DNA of 64,000 nt from Candidatus Melainabacteria bacterium (lineage in GTDB: Bacteria > Cyanobacteriota > Vampirovibrionia > LMEP-6097): positions 1 through 64,000 of the forward strand of contig DUDT01000018.1 in assembly GCA_005110385.1 (NCBI GenBank). Reading direction: 5' to 3'. Under the pieces are notes generated by a model. The model searched no databases. It was given only the letters and a program-made list of their open reading frames with translations, and was not told the DNA's origin. The translations under genes were made by a program, and so were the position numbers. Within the stretch, counting starts at the first letter, position 1; each line of letters opens with the position of its first letter. Below, one piece after another: positions 1-8,238 of this stretch.

Positions 1-190
1 TAAGATAGCGCTTTCTGAGGCGATAGTCATAACTCAAAGTCTGCTGTGAAAAGGATTTCCTGCATTTTTTACAGTAATATTTCTGAATTATTTTTCTATC
101 TGATTTTCTCTCAAAAAAACCACGACGAATCACTGTTCCCTTAGCTTTACATATCGAACATTCATCAAGACCATGTACTCTTTCTCTCAT
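1..190 (-). CDS. partial zinc-ribbon protein, transposase-like N-terminus
   Basis: The first 63 residues of a gene that runs off the left edge of the window. It contains two C-x2-C pairs (C11/C14 and C40/C43) around an RRGFFERK segment and is followed by FSQQTLSYDYRLRK. This layout is the zinc ribbon that begins many insertion-sequence transposases, and it can also occur in stand-alone zinc-ribbon proteins. The ATG at 190 is preceded directly by an in-frame TGA, with GGAGGG 12 nt upstream, so the start is well supported. The catalytic part is outside the window, so assignment to a transposase is inference only. Confidence 0.55.
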   Translation of the reverse strand, partial: MRERVHGLDECSICKAKGTVIRRGFFERKSDRKIIQKYYCKKCRKSFSQQTLSYDYRLRKRYL

Positions 191-211
191 TCATAATATT
201 CTCCCTCCATA

Positions 212-271
212 ACCCCTCTGCTTTTTAGGGGTCATTTTTCCCCAATTTACCTTAAGTGAAGTTAATTGGGG
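212..271. terminator. two small inverted repeats between genes
   Basis: Two stems lie between the zinc-ribbon gene and the AAA+ gene. ACCCCT/AGGGGT is at 212-232, followed on the + strand by CATTTTTC. CCCCAATT/AATTGGGG is at 240-271, followed on the + strand by a T-rich stretch. The T-rich tails are on the + strand although both flanking genes are on the - strand, so a terminator role for the AAA+ gene is uncertain. Confidence 0.35.
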
Positions 272-276
272 CAGTT

Positions 277-2442
277 TTATTTTACAGCTGCTTGGATGAG
301 CTTAGTCATAGCACCATTAATCAAGGCTTCTGTTCCACCTGCTGAGCCATTCCCAGACTCTCCTGCTTTTAACAAAGATTGAAAAGTACTAACTATATTA
401 CTCATAGTCTTATCTACTGGTGTTTCTAAAATTGAATTTAATTTAGGAGTAAAATATGTAGAAAATTTATTAGGATTAATATCTAAAGTAAATTTAGCTG
501 GAGCGAATTTAATATTAGCTTTAGAAGCAGATACATTATTCATATTTTTATGATCGACTAAAGCTTCGGTAAACTCAATTTTCAGTTTATCTTCAGCTAA
601 AGACTTGTGCAGATCTACCTTTTCATGAATAATTTTATGGTGAAATATTTTATCTCCCACTAAGACTGCTGATTTAGCAGAGTAAACATCTTTCGCTATG
701 CCGTTTTCCTTATTATAAAAAGTACTTATAAGAGAAAAAATATTGTCACTTTTATTACCTCGAACGGAGTCAATAAAAGCTTTATCCTTAGACATTAAAT
801 CAGCATAAGCTTCGACTATCGAATAAGCCTGTTCTAGATTAGGGTCATGCTTACCATTCATAATTTCATGCTTAGTCGTTAAAAGTTCTTTTAATAAATC
901 TGGAGTGATTTTCACCTTAGTAACAGCTATTTTTTCCATATCGCTCATAGCAGACCAGCTTTGGTCAGATATTCCTAAACCTTTTTTCTGTATACGCTCT
1001 TTAATTGCCGCATGTAGAAGACGTGGTTTAATATCTAGAGCGATATTATTTAATTCACGCCCATTGTAGGAACTATTTAAAGGTTTTAAAATATCTTCAT
1101 GAATAGCATCGGCTAGTAATGTCTTATCTAAATCAAAGACTTTTGTAGGCTTTATTTTAAAAGCCTGCCAGTCAATAGCATCATAGTGATCATGTAATAT
1201 CTTGCCTACAAAGATTTTCGCCTGTACTTTTGTCGAAGGCTCATCTACAGAAACATGATTCGAATTCAACCTACTTTCAAATGGCTTCCAGACAGCTTCA
1301 TCACCGACTATGTCCTTTAATTGTGTCACCATCTGCTTCAGAGAAGTATTACTCGTAAGTAAAATATTGTGATCTTCAAAAATCTGATTCAAACGTAAAA
1401 TAGCATTTTTAAGTCTATTTCGATCAGCTCCCTGAAGATCTTTCAGAACTAGTACTTTATCAAATTCATCTACCACAAAGAAAAGTTTCTGCTTATTTTC
1501 AGGATGCTCTTTATTATGCTTAGCCACTTCTCTAGATTTTTTTTCTATTTGACTAATTAAAACTTCAAAAATAGTTAAACCTTGATTATCCTTAGCAGAA
1601 GAAAATAATTTCTGTTCCCCGCCGGCGAGAGCGTTTATGGATTCTATAGCGCTATCTTTAAGTCTCTGCGTTTCTTGTAAGAATTTATGAAAATTAGCTA
1701 AATCCAACCCCACGATAACAGGCTCAAAGCCTTTACCTTTCATCATCTCAGCCCACTTACCAAGTATTAACTCTACTCCAGCTGTCTTACCTGTACCAGG
1801 TGCACCACAAAATAAGCCTCCAGCCTTATTTCCCCTACTATCATCACTTGAATCTTTAAGATGCCTTGAGTGAATCTCGGGGTTTACATGATCTTCATAA
1901 TCTAAAGTTCTAGCTAATTTCCCAGCTGAACTAATTAAATTGTTAATTTCCTCAGGTTTATAATTACTAAGAATATCAAAACCCTTATACTGAGCCTGCT
2001 GTAAGCTATATTCACCCATTAAATCCTTTCCTAAAGCACCTTCTTGTCTTTTACCAGTCGCTCTACCGAATAAAGCTATAGGACTGCCTAAAAAAGTCAT
2101 AGCTAAAGCTAAATTTTTAAAAGCTCCGTCGACTAAACCACCTTTAGATGTTTTAGAGAGTTTAGATTGGAAATTTAAAAGAGCGACACCGAGCAAGGAA
2201 ACTACATCTCCGACTGAAAAAAATTCCTTTATTTTCTCATTAAGGGGTTCACTTGAAGGAGCCTTCTCAGAATCATCATGAACTTCTCTGTGTAATCTAG
2301 TTTCAAGTTTTTTTTTATAAGAGGGATCTAAGGGCTGAGAAAGAACTTTTACTAGACGATCGAAAACCTCCGCCCCCGCATCCGTAGAAACTAGAGTGCG
2401 AGCACGAGGCAGAACGTCCATGATATTGAGACCAGAGCTCAT
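277..2442 (-). CDS. AAA+ ATPase, uncharacterised family
   Basis: A 721-residue protein with a central AAA+ ATPase core: Walker A GAPGTGKT at residues 213-220, Walker B FFVVDE at 321-326, and a sensor-1-like TSN around 363-365. The ~200 residues before the core and ~330 after it match nothing I recognise; both are helical-looking and polar, with one hydrophobic stretch around 78-125 that could contact a membrane. AAA+ proteins remodel protein or nucleic-acid substrates by ATP hydrolysis; the substrate here is unknown. TATAAT (2453-2458, reverse strand) ends 10 nt before the ATG, suggesting a very short leader. The gene lies next to other uncharacterised genes. The ATPase assignment is secure; the biological role is open. 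Confidence 0.8.
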   Translation of the reverse strand: MSSGLNIMDVLPRARTLVSTDAGAEVFDRLVKVLSQPLDPSYKKKLETRLHREVHDDSEKAPSSEPLNEKIKEFFSVGDVVSLLGVALLNFQSKLSKTSKGGLVDGAFKNLALAMTFLGSPIALFGRATGKRQEGALGKDLMGEYSLQQAQYKGFDILSNYKPEEINNLISSAGKLARTLDYEDHVNPEIHSRHLKDSSDDSRGNKAGGLFCGAPGTGKTAGVELILGKWAEMMKGKGFEPVIVGLDLANFHKFLQETQRLKDSAIESINALAGGEQKLFSSAKDNQGLTIFEVLISQIEKKSREVAKHNKEHPENKQKLFFVVDEFDKVLVLKDLQGADRNRLKNAILRLNQIFEDHNILLTSNTSLKQMVTQLKDIVGDEAVWKPFESRLNSNHVSVDEPSTKVQAKIFVGKILHDHYDAIDWQAFKIKPTKVFDLDKTLLADAIHEDILKPLNSSYNGRELNNIALDIKPRLLHAAIKERIQKKGLGISDQSWSAMSDMEKIAVTKVKITPDLLKELLTTKHEIMNGKHDPNLEQAYSIVEAYADLMSKDKAFIDSVRGNKSDNIFSLISTFYNKENGIAKDVYSAKSAVLVGDKIFHHKIIHEKVDLHKSLAEDKLKIEFTEALVDHKNMNNVSASKANIKFAPAKFTLDINPNKFSTYFTPKLNSILETPVDKTMSNIVSTFQSLLKAGESGNGSAGGTEALINGAMTKLIQAAVK

Positions 2443-2494
2443 TAGTATTTACATTATATCATTTCTTAAGATTTATTTCAAATAGCTCAAAAAG

Positions 2495-2533
2495 GCGGGC
2501 GAAAACGCGGAAATTGGAGTTCGGCTATACGCT
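2495..2533 (+). repeat. fragment of 119-bp palindromic repeat (3' part)
   Basis: Matches the last third of the 119-bp element at 35826-35944, including the CGAAAACGC and AAATTGGAGTT segments, and ends in a degenerate terminal arm (GGCTATACGC against CGCTACACGCC). It stops one base before the stop codon of the neighbouring hypothetical gene. Confidence 0.75.
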
Positions 2534-2534
2534 C

Positions 2535-2987
2535 TTACTTTGGGTTAAAAATTAATTTCAGTTGGTCTTTAATTTCTTCTGGCATGTCTTCGATTTTTCT
2601 GCCAGAGTTAATAGTTTCAGTTAAAGATGCCTGTAAATCAGAAACTCCATCATTATGAGGATACATCTCTCCTAAACCAGCAATAGTCGCACTATTGATA
2701 ATCAGTGGTTTTCGAGCTATATTAGCTTCCAAGCCAGTAAAGGCTGCTATGGTTTGATCTTGAACTTCAATATCACTAGATCCTACCTCGTTAGTATTTC
2801 GATCTTGAGAACCAGAACCTTCCCGAGAATTATCATCAGAACCAATAGACCTAATAAAGTCTAATTTGGATTGAAAAAGACCTTGCTGTGACTCAGAAAG
2901 AACTTCTCCTTCGTCTTTCTCTGCTAGCTTTAGAGGAGATTTCTCCGAAATATACATAGCTTTCACATCACTCAACTCTACTGACAT
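2535..2987 (-). CDS. hypothetical polar protein
   Basis: A 150-residue acidic, polar protein with no membrane segment, signal peptide or motif that I recognise. The middle (about 45-75) is rich in S, D, G, N and Q and is probably disordered. The ATG at 2987 has AGAGGG 7 nt upstream, one of the clearer ribosome-binding sites in this window, which supports it as a real gene. It lies upstream of, and co-directional with, the AAA+ ATPase, separated by 92 bp that carry a palindromic-repeat fragment. A joint function is possible but not shown. Confidence 0.6.
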   Translation of the reverse strand: MSVELSDVKAMYISEKSPLKLAEKDEGEVLSESQQGLFQSKLDFIRSIGSDDNSREGSGSQDRNTNEVGSSDIEVQDQTIAAFTGLEANIARKPLIINSATIAGLGEMYPHNDGVSDLQASLTETINSGRKIEDMPEEIKDQLKLIFNPK

Positions 2988-3110
2988 ATCAACGCCCTCT
3001 CTTAATTAAAAGAGTTTTACCAAATGATTCTTAATATTTGGTTAAAAGGAAAAAGACAGATATTATTAAATAGTAAGCAAAAAAGGTAAATAGCTGCTAA
3101 GATTATTGTC

Positions 3111-4646
3111 TTGACAAATTTTAAGGAACTTAATTTAAGCAACGAGATACTTCAGGCACTAGATGAAATGGAGTTTTCGTTAGCCTCTCCGATTCAAAGT
3201 AAAGCTATACCTATATTACAGACTGGTAAAGATATCATCGGGCAAGCAGAGACGGGTACTGGTAAAACAGCAGCCTTCGCTATTCCCTCAATACAACTTA
3301 TAGATCCAAGCAGTTTATCCACTCAAATTTTAGTACTCTGCCCAACCAGGGAATTGGTAATACAAGTAGCTGGTGAATTTACTAAATTAACTAAATTTAT
3401 ACCAGAAATTAAAATCCTACCTATTTATGGCGGTCAGAATATTAGTATCCAGTTAAAAGCCCTTAAGGGTCAAGCCCATGTAGTTATAGGCACAGCTGGA
3501 CGTATATTAGATCATTTACGCAGAAATACTCTTAAACTCGATAACGTGAAAATGGTTATTTTAGATGAAGCTGATCAAATGTTAGATATGGGCTTTAGAG
3601 AGGATATAGAAGTTATCTTAGAAGCTACTCCAAGAGACAGACAGACGGTAATGTTCACAGCGACTCTAGCTAAAGATTTAATGAGACTTATGGAGCAGCA
3701 TCAGAAAAATCCAGAGCATATTAGCACTATGAGTTCTAACCAACAAAGTAGACAGATTAAACAGTTTTATTACAATATTAAAGGCTCTCAAAAGCATGAA
3801 GCCCTTAAACGTCTTCTACAGTTTCACCAAATCAAATCAGCACTTATATTCTGTAATACTAAAATTAAAGTAGATGAACTTGCCAAAGACCTAGTACAGG
3901 AAAACTTCTCTACTGCTGCGATTCATGGCGATATGGATCAGCGTAAAAGAGATAAGGTCATGGAAGATTTTAGAGATGGTAGCGTTGAAATTCTGGTGGC
4001 GACAGATGTTGCAGCAAGGGGCATTGATGTAGATAATCTCTCGGCTGTGATTAATTATGATTTACCGAGATTTGATCAAGACTACGTTCACCGTATTGGT
4101 AGAACAGGGAGAGCTGGTAAAGAAGGTTTCGCTTTAACTTTTATAGTGGGTAAAGAATTAGATCATATCCAACGTATAGCTAGAAAAAACAATTTAGACA
4201 TACAAGCTGGAACTGTTCCTAGCGCTAAAGATTTAGAAGTTAAACAAATAGAAATGATCAGAGATTCAGTTCACAAAGTGAGTTTTGATGAAAGATCTCT
4301 TGTTAAATACAAACAATTACTCAGTCAATTAGATCTAGAAGGTAAAGACCCAGAACTAGTACCATTAATACTCCTAAAATTAGTATTAGACGATAAAATT
4401 AAAAATGTCGAAGATAGAGTAGAATTCAAGCCAGAAGAGCCTTCCAGCAGAGAGAAAGGTAGAAGTAGATCAAAACCATTTCGTAGAGATGGTGGTTTTG
4501 GCAGAGGCGATAATTTTTCAGGAAGTAGTGACAGACGCCATTCAGACAGAGGAGATAGGCGTGAAAAAAGCTTCGGTGGAAGTTTTGGTAAAGCGACTAG
4601 ACCTAGCGGGAAACATTTTACGCCAAGAAAAGCTCATAGTAAATAG
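3111..4646 (+). CDS. DEAD-box ATP-dependent RNA helicase
   Basis: A 511-residue RNA helicase of the DeaD/CsdA/RhlE type, which unwinds short RNA duplexes in ribosome assembly and RNA decay. Q-motif region F4-Q29; motif I AETGTGKT 46-53; PTREL near 78; DEAD 152-155; TAT 183-185 in place of the usual SAT; VATDVAARGID; HRIGRTGRAG. Motif Ib reads TAGR rather than TPGR. The tail after about residue 445 is rich in Arg, Gly and Ser, an RNA-binding tail common in this family. The start is TTG at 3111; the next ATG would remove part of the Q motif. In-frame ATT codons at 3102 and 3105 are alternative starts, with AAAAGG upstream. Confidence 0.93.
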   Translation: MTNFKELNLSNEILQALDEMEFSLASPIQSKAIPILQTGKDIIGQAETGTGKTAAFAIPSIQLIDPSSLSTQILVLCPTRELVIQVAGEFTKLTKFIPEIKILPIYGGQNISIQLKALKGQAHVVIGTAGRILDHLRRNTLKLDNVKMVILDEADQMLDMGFREDIEVILEATPRDRQTVMFTATLAKDLMRLMEQHQKNPEHISTMSSNQQSRQIKQFYYNIKGSQKHEALKRLLQFHQIKSALIFCNTKIKVDELAKDLVQENFSTAAIHGDMDQRKRDKVMEDFRDGSVEILVATDVAARGIDVDNLSAVINYDLPRFDQDYVHRIGRTGRAGKEGFALTFIVGKELDHIQRIARKNNLDIQAGTVPSAKDLEVKQIEMIRDSVHKVSFDERSLVKYKQLLSQLDLEGKDPELVPLILLKLVLDDKIKNVEDRVEFKPEEPSSREKGRSRSKPFRRDGGFGRGDNFSGSSDRRHSDRGDRREKSFGGSFGKATRPSGKHFTPRKAHSK

Positions 4647-4650
4647 AAGC

Positions 4651-4697
4651 CGTTCTTTTCCCTCAGCGTTAAGCTTGTTTGTTCGGCTACACACCCC
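4651..4697 (-). repeat. degenerate fragment of palindromic repeat
   Basis: Resembles the terminal 45 bases of the 119-bp element in reverse orientation: CCTCAGC, then AAGCTTGTTTGTTCGGCTAC, then ACACCCC against ACACGCC. It starts just after the helicase stop codon. Several substitutions and a small length change indicate an old copy. Confidence 0.6.
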
Positions 4698-4819
4698 ATA
4701 TAATGGTTCCTATCAATTTATATTGGACTCTGGCTATTTATATAATATAAATAACTAGTTTGATATTAAACTTAATTAAAAGACTAGATAATTTAGGAAT
4801 TTTAATAAAGGACCACTAA

Positions 4820-5356
4820 ATGCTTAATACACTTGATAAAGAAATTTATACACTTTTTGCAGCTACTGATGAAAACTCCTTCTCCTCCTTTACTCAAGAC
4901 TCTGCTGGTAATAAGGTGGGGTTTTTAAAATCTTCTAATGGCGATAGCTATTTAATTAGAAAAAATAAAAACCAAAGCTTAAGAGCGATTAAATATTTAG
5001 AAAATGGCTCAAAAATAATATTCATCAAAGAGTCCAATGATGGACTTCCTAGTAAACATATTTTTGCTAATGATAATTCCGAAGTGATTTTCAGATATGA
5101 CAGTGAATTTAATATTACAGAAATAACATCTTATAACGCTGACGCTAGTATATTCAGAACATCTAACGATACAGAAGGTTATATAGTCGAAATTTATGAT
5201 GAAATTAACCATAATGGTAAAACATTTACTATCAAAAAAGATAAACAAGTAGCTTTTATTAATATAGATAGATACGGCAAGATCAAAAAGAAAGGACCAA
5301 GTATACTGCTAAGCTATTTAAAAACTAAATTTCAAAAAGAACTGAAATTTAATTAA
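4820..5356 (+). CDS. hypothetical protein, beta-rich
   Basis: A 178-residue protein with no signal peptide, membrane segment or recognised domain. It has alternating short hydrophobic and charged or Asn-rich stretches (for example DSYLIRKNKNQSLRAIKYLE and KTFTIKKDKQVAFINIDRYG), suggesting repeated beta-hairpins of the kind seen in RHS/YD-like or MORN-like proteins; no clear repeat period is visible. AAAGGA sits 7 nt before the ATG. It stands alone, followed by a strong terminator at 5391-5417. Confidence 0.6.
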   Translation: MLNTLDKEIYTLFAATDENSFSSFTQDSAGNKVGFLKSSNGDSYLIRKNKNQSLRAIKYLENGSKIIFIKESNDGLPSKHIFANDNSEVIFRYDSEFNITEITSYNADASIFRTSNDTEGYIVEIYDEINHNGKTFTIKKDKQVAFINIDRYGKIKKKGPSILLSYLKTKFQKELKFN

Positions 5357-5390
5357 ACACATTTTACTCTCCGAAACTTAACAAAAAAAA

Positions 5391-5417
5391 AGAGAAGCGA
5401 AAGCTTCTCTTTTTTTT
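5391..5417 (+). terminator. strong Rho-independent terminator
   Basis: Perfect 8-bp stem AGAGAAGC/GCTTCTCT with a GAAA tetraloop, followed by T7 and preceded by A8, so it could act in both directions. It ends the transcript of the 4820-5356 gene and lies 17 bp before the phosphatase start codon. Confidence 0.93.
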
Positions 5418-5433
5418 GCTAGGCTTAAAATAA

Positions 5434-6834
5434 ATGAAATTCTGGAGTGTTTTTTTACTTAACCTATTTTTCATAGCAGGGATTTCCATTTCTGCCCGCC
5501 CTTTTAAAAATCTCCCGCCTAAAACTTTAATCGAACACCGTCAATTTTCAATAATGCAAGGAGTTACGAGTAAGAACTATAGCAGCATTAATATTTTAAG
5601 AAATAAAATTGATAAAAAAAAATTATCTAAATCCAAGGTAAATAAAGATTACAAACAGTCCCAAGATCTAAAAATAAAAATCACTGAAAAAGAATCAGGC
5701 AAAGAGTTAGACTCTAAAAACATAGCTATCAAAAAATTCAATATCGCAAATTCAGAACTCTACGAGCTTAAAATCAAATTTAGCTCTGCAGAAAACTACC
5801 TATTATATGTCTCAGACTCTGAGAGTGTAGATATTCGCGAATTTAGTAATTATGATCAGCAAAAAGCTAATTTTAAAGTGGCTATCTGTTCCTGTCTTAA
5901 TGATAATTATTTTTCTGAACAAATTAAAAGCTGGAACAGCGTATCTAAATTAAATCCAGATTATATATTTCTTATTGGCGACAATGTCTATACTGACATA
6001 GGTGATAAATTAAGTGAGCTGAACGGCTGCAAGCCCGAAAGGCTTTTAAATAGATACATAGAAACCCGTACTCGCTTAGAATTATTTTATTTAAAAGAGC
6101 TTATACCGATTGCCATGATCTGGGATGATCATGATTATGGTAAAAATAATGGCGGCAGCGATTATAAATATAAATTTGCAAGCAAGAAAATTTTTAAAGA
6201 TTTTTCTCTTAATGAAAACCCAGAAATCAGTGAAGATGGACCAGGAGCAGGTTTCAAGCTTAAGCTTGCTAACATTAATTTCTTATTTCTAGATGATCGT
6301 TTTTATCGAGACAAGAAATACCATTTTGGAAAAGAGCAGGAAGAATGGCTATTCAAGAATCTTGAAGCTAACGAAAACGCTAACAATAAAGATCCCGATC
6401 AGTCTCAGAGTGTAATAATTTCAGGTGATCAATTCTTTGGTAAGTACCATCCTTTCGAATCTTTTGAAGGCAATCATCCAGAAAATTTTAAAAAATTTAT
6501 CAAAAAAATCTCTAATTTAAAATCAACACCATTATTTATTAGTGGAGATAGGCACATATCTGAATTACAAAAAATAGAAATTGGAGCTTACGAGCAGTCC
6601 CATCCTAGCCCAAATAAAAAAATCTTTGAAATAACTTCTTCACCGATTCACAGCTCACTTCCGCCTGAATTTACGCTTAAACAGTTCCCAAATCCTCACC
6701 GAGTTTGGGCGGTAGCGAATAAAAATAATTTCTGTTTAATAAATTTTCAAGAAGAGACTGCTGCGCAACGCGCAGTTTCATTAGATTTTTACGATAATCA
6801 AGGCTTAGAACTTTACTCAAGGGTCATTCATTAA
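5434..6834 (+). CDS. secreted PhoD-like metallophosphatase
   Basis: A 466-residue member of the PhoD/alkaline phosphatase D-like metallophosphoesterases. Residues 1-21 form a signal peptide (MKFWSVFLLNLFFIAGISISA region), so the enzyme is exported and probably releases phosphate from phosphoesters outside the cytoplasm. Metal-binding motifs in order: GDNVYTD, WDDHDYGKNNGG, DDRFYRD, SGDQFFG and SGDRHISEL. Residues 441-449 (ETAAQRAVS) are encoded by a short palindromic-repeat fragment (6754-6780). A loop containing ANENANNKD at 6371-6392 may be another, weaker one. The stop overlaps the stop of the convergent gene at 6831 by 3 bp. No clear ribosome-binding site precedes the ATG. Confidence 0.82.
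   Translation: MKFWSVFLLNLFFIAGISISARPFKNLPPKTLIEHRQFSIMQGVTSKNYSSINILRNKIDKKKLSKSKVNKDYKQSQDLKIKITEKESGKELDSKNIAIKKFNIANSELYELKIKFSSAENYLLYVSDSESVDIREFSNYDQQKANFKVAICSCLNDNYFSEQIKSWNSVSKLNPDYIFLIGDNVYTDIGDKLSELNGCKPERLLNRYIETRTRLELFYLKELIPIAMIWDDHDYGKNNGGSDYKYKFASKKIFKDFSLNENPEISEDGPGAGFKLKLANINFLFLDDRFYRDKKYHFGKEQEEWLFKNLEANENANNKDPDQSQSVIISGDQFFGKYHPFESFEGNHPENFKKFIKKISNLKSTPLFISGDRHISELQKIEIGAYEQSHPSPNKKIFEITSSPIHSSLPPEFTLKQFPNPHRVWAVANKNNFCLINFQEETAAQRAVSLDFYDNQGLELYSRVIH
6754..6780 (+). repeat. in-frame palindromic-repeat fragment inside phosphatase gene
   Basis: Compared with 19986-20012 (left end of the GAGACCGCTG repeat), this 27-base stretch differs only at a handful of positions, all transitions, and shares the GCAGTTTCA end. 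It is translated as ETAAQRAVS near the C-terminus of the phosphatase. Confidence 0.65.
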
Positions 6835-7928
6835 GCAGGTGCATGCTGCTTAAGCCCTTTCAAGAAAAACAACTCAGCAATAAAATTAACTAGAGTTCCA
6901 GTCTGATGAACTATATCTTCTGTCTTTTTATCCTGTATTAAATTAGCACCACAGTCTATAGCAGAAGCTGCGATATAAGCATTACCAGAAAGATTCATAT
7001 CTTTATTATTAGTTAATTTACTTAAAACTATGTCACCGCCTATAATACCCCCAGTTACATGCCTTAAAATACCAGAAATCACCTTAGCTACTTTATTCTC
7101 ACCAGCAAGCATCCCACCAAATGTACCAGCAAGAATAGACATAGCACCTGGAACTAAAACTCTTTCCACCTTACCATTTTTTGGAGATAATTTAAGATAC
7201 CCTACTGGATCATCAACAATATCTTTAAATACTACTTTAATAGCTTTTAGATACTCCTTTGCACTATGTCCAAAACTGGTAAATTTATCTAAACCAGTAG
7301 TCGGTCTTAAACCTGGATTAAGCTGATCAAAAGCAGTCTGAAAGCCACCAAGCTGTAAAAAATTACCAAATTTAGCAAAGGCTATCTGAAATACCTTCCC
7401 AAAACCAGCAAGCGCCAGCATTAGATCTTTTTCCTCAAAGGCTTGTTGTAAAATTTTAGTAGAAAAACCGATGGCTTGAGCCTTAGTTGAAAGTAAGGCT
7501 ATTTTATCTAAAGGCTCAGAAAAAACTTTCAACGGTCCTTCCTTAGCTGATAGTAATTTAGCTAGTATAGAGCTTCCATTAAAAAGAACTGCCACAGCTG
7601 TAACCACCTCCATCATTTTATCTAACACCGGGCTAGCAGATTTAGGAGAGACTCTATTCTCGGTGGCTTCTGGATTATCTAAATTAACGGTAGCTTTAAT
7701 ACTAGAATCTGACTCATCTGAATCAAAAGATTCAGGTTCTTTTCCATGGAGATTATCAAGTTTTTCTTTGTTTGTTGCTGTGGTATTAGTTTTCGGTTCG
7801 TTATTTACATAGGTATCTTTAATGTTAATACCTACAGGGTTCCGTGGCTGCAAAGAACCAGAACCCGCAGTCTTAACTGCGGGCGGCTTGTCCAAGACAG
7901 CTGCTTGGCTATTGACATTACTAGTCAA
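6831..7928 (-). CDS. hypothetical protein with disordered N-terminus and hydrophobic core
   Basis: A 365-residue protein of unknown function. Residues 1-95 are low-complexity, rich in N, T, P, K and S, and likely disordered. The rest is Gly/Ala/Leu-rich with several amphipathic or weakly hydrophobic stretches (AVAVLFNGSSILAKLL, VPGAMSILAGTFGGMLAG, GILRHVTGGIIGGDIVLS) that could be membrane-associated helices. No signal peptide is seen. The start is TTG at 7928; the reading frame is open back to a TAA at 7953-7955 without an ATG. A hairpin CCCGCAG/CTGCGGG (7864-7883) lies within the disordered region. Confidence 0.6.
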   Translation of the reverse strand: MTSNVNSQAAVLDKPPAVKTAGSGSLQPRNPVGINIKDTYVNNEPKTNTTATNKEKLDNLHGKEPESFDSDESDSSIKATVNLDNPEATENRVSPKSASPVLDKMMEVVTAVAVLFNGSSILAKLLSAKEGPLKVFSEPLDKIALLSTKAQAIGFSTKILQQAFEEKDLMLALAGFGKVFQIAFAKFGNFLQLGGFQTAFDQLNPGLRPTTGLDKFTSFGHSAKEYLKAIKVVFKDIVDDPVGYLKLSPKNGKVERVLVPGAMSILAGTFGGMLAGENKVAKVISGILRHVTGGIIGGDIVLSKLTNNKDMNLSGNAYIAASAIDCGANLIQDKKTEDIVHQTGTLVNFIAELFFLKGLKQHAPA

Positions 7929-8216
7929 ACGGCACCATTCTATATTTACAGATTAATGCAATCATAACATAGCTGTTTTTATAAAACCAATCAAAAAAAA
8001 TAAAACTATTAGAATAAAAGCAGCCCTAAAATGGAAATTCATTCTCGGGCTGCTTTAAATGTGTGTGTTTTTGGCGTTTAGGAAAATTTCGTTACTAATA
8101 ATATACCCATTTTTTAAAAATTCTAAACATTTTATTTCAAGAAAAAAATAAAAATAAATTCAGCTAAATTTTAAGAAAAAGATTAAACTTATTTCCGAAA
8201 AAGCCGATACATAAAG
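7929..8216. other. divergent intergenic region with orphan hairpin
   Basis: About 290 bp of very AT-rich DNA between two divergent genes. It contains one strong hairpin, AAAGCAGCCC/GGGCTGCTTT (8017-8056), followed on the - strand by TTTTATTCT. It looks like an intrinsic terminator, yet no annotated gene ends here on either strand; it could end a short untranslated RNA read leftward or act as an attenuator for the 6831-7928 gene. Nothing else is recognised in the stretch. Confidence 0.5.
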
Positions 8217-8238
8217 ACATATACGGGGGGGTATATGT
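8217..8238 (+). promoter_or_regulatory. hairpin enclosing poly-G ribosome-binding site and start codon
   Basis: Perfect 8-bp arms ACATATAC (8217-8224) and GTATATGT (8231-8238) flank a six-G loop; the second arm adds a seventh G and contains the ATG of the protease gene. The G-run is the only Shine-Dalgarno-like sequence available, so the fold would expose or hide initiation signals. A regulatory role is inference. Confidence 0.55.

Noticed and set aside
2262-2300. Possible repeat-derived peptide VHDDSEKA in the AAA+ protein
   Set aside because: Only about 16 of 22 bases match the repeat, and the similarity could be chance in an acidic segment.
4489-4758. 89-codon open frame overlapping the end of the DEAD-box gene
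   Set aside because: Most of it lies in another frame of the Arg/Gly/Ser-rich helicase tail, and the rest reads through a degenerate repeat fragment. No recognisable protein features.
6371-6392. Possible second repeat fragment in the phosphatase gene (ANENAN)
   Set aside because: The exact match is only ACGAAAACGC; too short to claim.
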